Source of the DNA: Planctomycetota bacterium
Lineage (GTDB): Bacteria; Planctomycetota; SZUA-567
Length of the DNA stretch: 6,665 bases
NCBI GenBank assembly: GCA_031270145.1
Contig: JAISYD010000067.1
Location: forward strand, 1-6,665
Reading direction: 5' to 3'
A program made the position numbers and the translations under genes. Under the pieces are notes generated by a model. That model saw only the letters and a program-made list of their open reading frames with translations. It ran no database searches and was not told the origin of the DNA. Below, piece by piece: positions 4,703 to 6,665 of the stretch. The first letter of the stretch is position 1. Each line of letters opens with the position of its first letter.

Positions 4703-6665
4703 GTCGGGACGAACCCATTGGAGTAGGCTATGCAAGCGATGCAAAACCGCATACCGGCCTGAAAGCGGCTTTTGTGCTGGCGGCGCTGTTGGCGGGACTG
4801 ATCACCGCCACCCAGCACTTCGCCCGGCAATGCCGCTACGATCCGGCCCTGGGCTGGAACGTCGGCGGCGTCTACCTTCCCGCCATGATCGTCGTCTGGC
4901 ATTCGGAATGGGGAACGAAATTCCCGGATGCGTTCCGGATCTCCGCTTCCTACGGCATGGCGGTCGCGGCCGGCCTGCTCCTGGCGTACATCGTGGGCGA
5001 GCGCATCGTCAGCCAATCCGCCAGGGGCAACGCCAGGCTGCACGGCACCGCGCATTGGGCGACCGCGCGCGAGATCGAGGCGAGCGGTTTATTGGGCAAC
5101 CCGGAAGGCGTCTACGTCGGGGCATGGCTGGATCCGAAGGGGCGGATGCGATATCTCCGCGACAACGGCCCGTCGCACGTCCTCTGCTTCGCCCCCACCC
5201 GGAGCGGCAAGGGCGTCGGCCTGGTCCTGCCCACATTGTTGTCGTGGGGCCACAGCACGGTCGTGTCCGACCTCAAGGGCGAGTTGTGGCAGTTGACTTC
5301 CGGCTGGAGGAAAGAGCACGCCGGCAATATCGTCCTCCGCTTCGAGCCGGGATCGCCCGAGTTTTCCGCCCGCTGGAATCCCCTCGACGAGGTGCGGCTT
5401 GGCGCCGGCGAGGAGACCGGCGACATCCGGAACCTCACCGAGACCATCATCGATCCCAAGGGGAAGGGTCTCGAGGACTTCTGGCAGAACAGCGCCGCCA
5501 ATCTTCTCGAAGCCGTCATCACCCACGTCCTTTACAAGCGGGAGCGCCAAGGAACGCCGGCGAATATGCAGGCCATCGCCTATTTCCTGGCCGACCCCGA
5601 CAACCCCGATATGAAGCTGGAGGACAAGTTCGGGGAGATGGTCGAGTTCAAGCATCACCCGGACGGCGGGACGCACCGGCTGGTCGCCTCGATGGGCCGG
5701 GCGATGCTCAATAAACCCGAAAACGAACGCGGCAGCGTCATCTCGACCATGGACAGTTGCCTCGGCATCTACAAGGATCCGGTGGTCGCGCGGAATACCG
5801 AAAAGTCCGACTTCAGGATCCTCGACATCATGAACGCGGCGCAGCCGGTGTCGCTCTATCTCATCACCACCCCTGACAACAAGGACCGGCTGTGCCCCTT
5901 GCTCCGGCTCCTGATAAACACGATGCTGAAGAAGCTGGCGGCGAAGATCGACTACGAGGACGGCCGCGCGGTCATGGCCCACAAGCGCCGGCTGCTGATG
6001 ATGCTGGACGAGTTCCCGTCGTTCGGGAAATTGCAGCCCATCACCGACGGCCTCGCCTTCATCGCCGGCTACGGCATCAAATGCTATATCATCTCCCAGG
6101 ACACGGTGCAGTTCGACGCCGTGTACGGCGACAAGAATTCGATCATCTCGAACTGCCACATCCAGGTCATGTTTCCCCCGAACCGGCTGGAGACGGCCAA
6201 ATACATCTCGCAGATGCTTGGCGAGACCACCGTGGTCGAGCGGCAGTATTCGGTGTCGGGGAAGCGCACCGCCATGCTGCACGGCCAGGTCACCGAGTCC
6301 ATCCGCAGCGACAAACGGCTGCTCCTCACCCCCGACGAGGTCATGGCCCTGCCCGGCCCGAAGAAAAACGCTCAAGGCGACATCGAGGAGCCGGGGGAGA
6401 TGATCGTGCGCGTGGCCGGCGCCGCTCCCATTCGGGGCCGGCAGCCGCTGTATTTCCTCGATCCGGTCTTTCTCTCCAGGGCCAAGGTGTTGCCGCCGAA
6501 GGATACGGACCGCATCGGGGTGGATGTCCCCAAGGACGGGGAACATGATTTCGACCCCGCGAAGATGAAGGACGGGGAGACTCAAAGAGACGAAGGGCAA
6601 GACGCGGACGCGCGGATTCCGGAGACGCGGTCAAACGGGATGCCGGGAGAGGAATCCGCCGAGGC
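4699..6665 (+). CDS. traG: TraG/VirD4-family coupling protein, incomplete at right edge
   Basis: The frame stays open for 655 codons to the end of the window; the stop lies outside. This is the hexameric inner-membrane ATPase that links the relaxosome to the type IV secretion channel. Two hydrophobic segments (about residues 22-38 and 83-101) form the N-terminal membrane anchor. The nucleotide-binding domain carries Walker A APTRSGKG (165-172, Lys171) and Walker B LLMMLDEFPSFGKL (432-445, Asp437-Glu438). Other VirD4/TraG hallmarks are VVSDLKGELW (188-197), FWQNSA (261-266) and CYIISQDTVQFDAVYG (462-477). The ATG overlaps the traI stop and has GGGAGGG eight bases upstream. RP4 TraG is about 635 residues; here the catalytic part ends near 595 and an acidic, probably disordered tail (600-655) runs past that length. 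Family identity is certain. Confidence 0.96.
   Translation, partial: MSRDEPIGVGYASDAKPHTGLKAAFVLAALLAGLITATQHFARQCRYDPALGWNVGGVYLPAMIVVWHSEWGTKFPDAFRISASYGMAVAAGLLLAYIVGERIVSQSARGNARLHGTAHWATAREIEASGLLGNPEGVYVGAWLDPKGRMRYLRDNGPSHVLCFAPTRSGKGVGLVLPTLLSWGHSTVVSDLKGELWQLTSGWRKEHAGNIVLRFEPGSPEFSARWNPLDEVRLGAGEETGDIRNLTETIIDPKGKGLEDFWQNSAANLLEAVITHVLYKRERQGTPANMQAIAYFLADPDNPDMKLEDKFGEMVEFKHHPDGGTHRLVASMGRAMLNKPENERGSVISTMDSCLGIYKDPVVARNTEKSDFRILDIMNAAQPVSLYLITTPDNKDRLCPLLRLLINTMLKKLAAKIDYEDGRAVMAHKRRLLMMLDEFPSFGKLQPITDGLAFIAGYGIKCYIISQDTVQFDAVYGDKNSIISNCHIQVMFPPNRLETAKYISQMLGETTVVERQYSVSGKRTAMLHGQVTESIRSDKRLLLTPDEVMALPGPKKNAQGDIEEPGEMIVRVAGAAPIRGRQPLYFLDPVFLSRAKVLPPKDTDRIGVDVPKDGEHDFDPAKMKDGETQRDEGQDADARIPETRSNGMPGEESAE

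Noticed and set aside
2912..4744. Long minus-strand open frame of 610 codons opposite traJ and traI
   Set aside because: It is the antisense shadow of traI, created by strong GC bias at third positions. It shows no recognisable motif and no ribosome binding site argument, while the plus strand encodes a complete relaxase.
4671..5714. Plus-strand frame of 347 codons overlapping the start of traG
   Set aside because: Arg/Pro/Gly-rich out-of-frame translation with no domain. The true gene is in the frame starting at 4699, which is open to the end of the window.
5089..6600. Minus-strand open frame of 503 codons opposite traG
   Set aside because: Its His/Asp/Val/Gly-rich composition is typical of an antisense frame in GC-rich DNA. 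The plus strand carries all TraG motifs.
1..6665. CRISPR array, tRNA, rRNA or insertion sequence
   Set aside because: I saw no regularly spaced direct repeats, no tRNA-like cloverleaf, no rRNA-like sequence and no transposase or terminal inverted repeats.

Overview
The window holds the DNA-processing core of an IncP/RP4-type (MOBP) conjugative element. Two divergent gene blocks flank an origin of transfer. GC content is high, and Shine-Dalgarno sites are strong (AAGGAGG, GGGAG, AGGGGAG). Together with the RP4-like relaxosome these suggest a proteobacterial plasmid or integrative conjugative element. I cannot name the species or tell plasmid from ICE, because no replication, partition or integration gene is visible. 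All comparisons with RP4 are from memory, not from a computed alignment.

Layout. Positions 1-122 are the start signals of an unseen minus-strand gene that begins at position 4 and leaves the window. Its ribosome binding site and start codon can be drawn into a pseudoknot. Positions 123-1814, minus strand, read traK, traL, traM in order of transcription. They encode an oriT-binding protein, a ParA/MinD-like ATPase and a small C-terminally anchored protein. Positions 1815-2218 are the non-coding oriT region. It has a consensus promoter for traK, a weaker rightward promoter, an AT-rich segment with a dyad, an RP4-like nick site with its imperfect inverted repeat, and a run of GC-rich dyads. Positions 2219-2716, plus strand, encode a phage-type DNA N6-adenine methyltransferase lodged between oriT and traJ. 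Positions 2727-6665, plus strand, read traJ, traI and traG. These are the relaxosome accessory protein, the relaxase with Tyr22/Ser74/His116 in RP4 register, and the VirD4-type coupling ATPase, which runs off the right edge.

How it should work. TraJ binds the inverted repeat beside nic and loads TraI. TraI cuts the minus strand at CTATCCTG^CC between 2033 and 2032 and stays attached through Tyr22. TraK wraps the AT-rich flank to help expose nic. TraG delivers the TraI-DNA complex to a type IV secretion channel whose genes are not in this window. By strand polarity, the traK-L-M side should enter the recipient first and traI/traG last. The least expected element is the methyltransferase, apparently co-transcribed with traJ-traI-traG. 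A role in marking the transferred DNA or evading restriction is possible but unproven.
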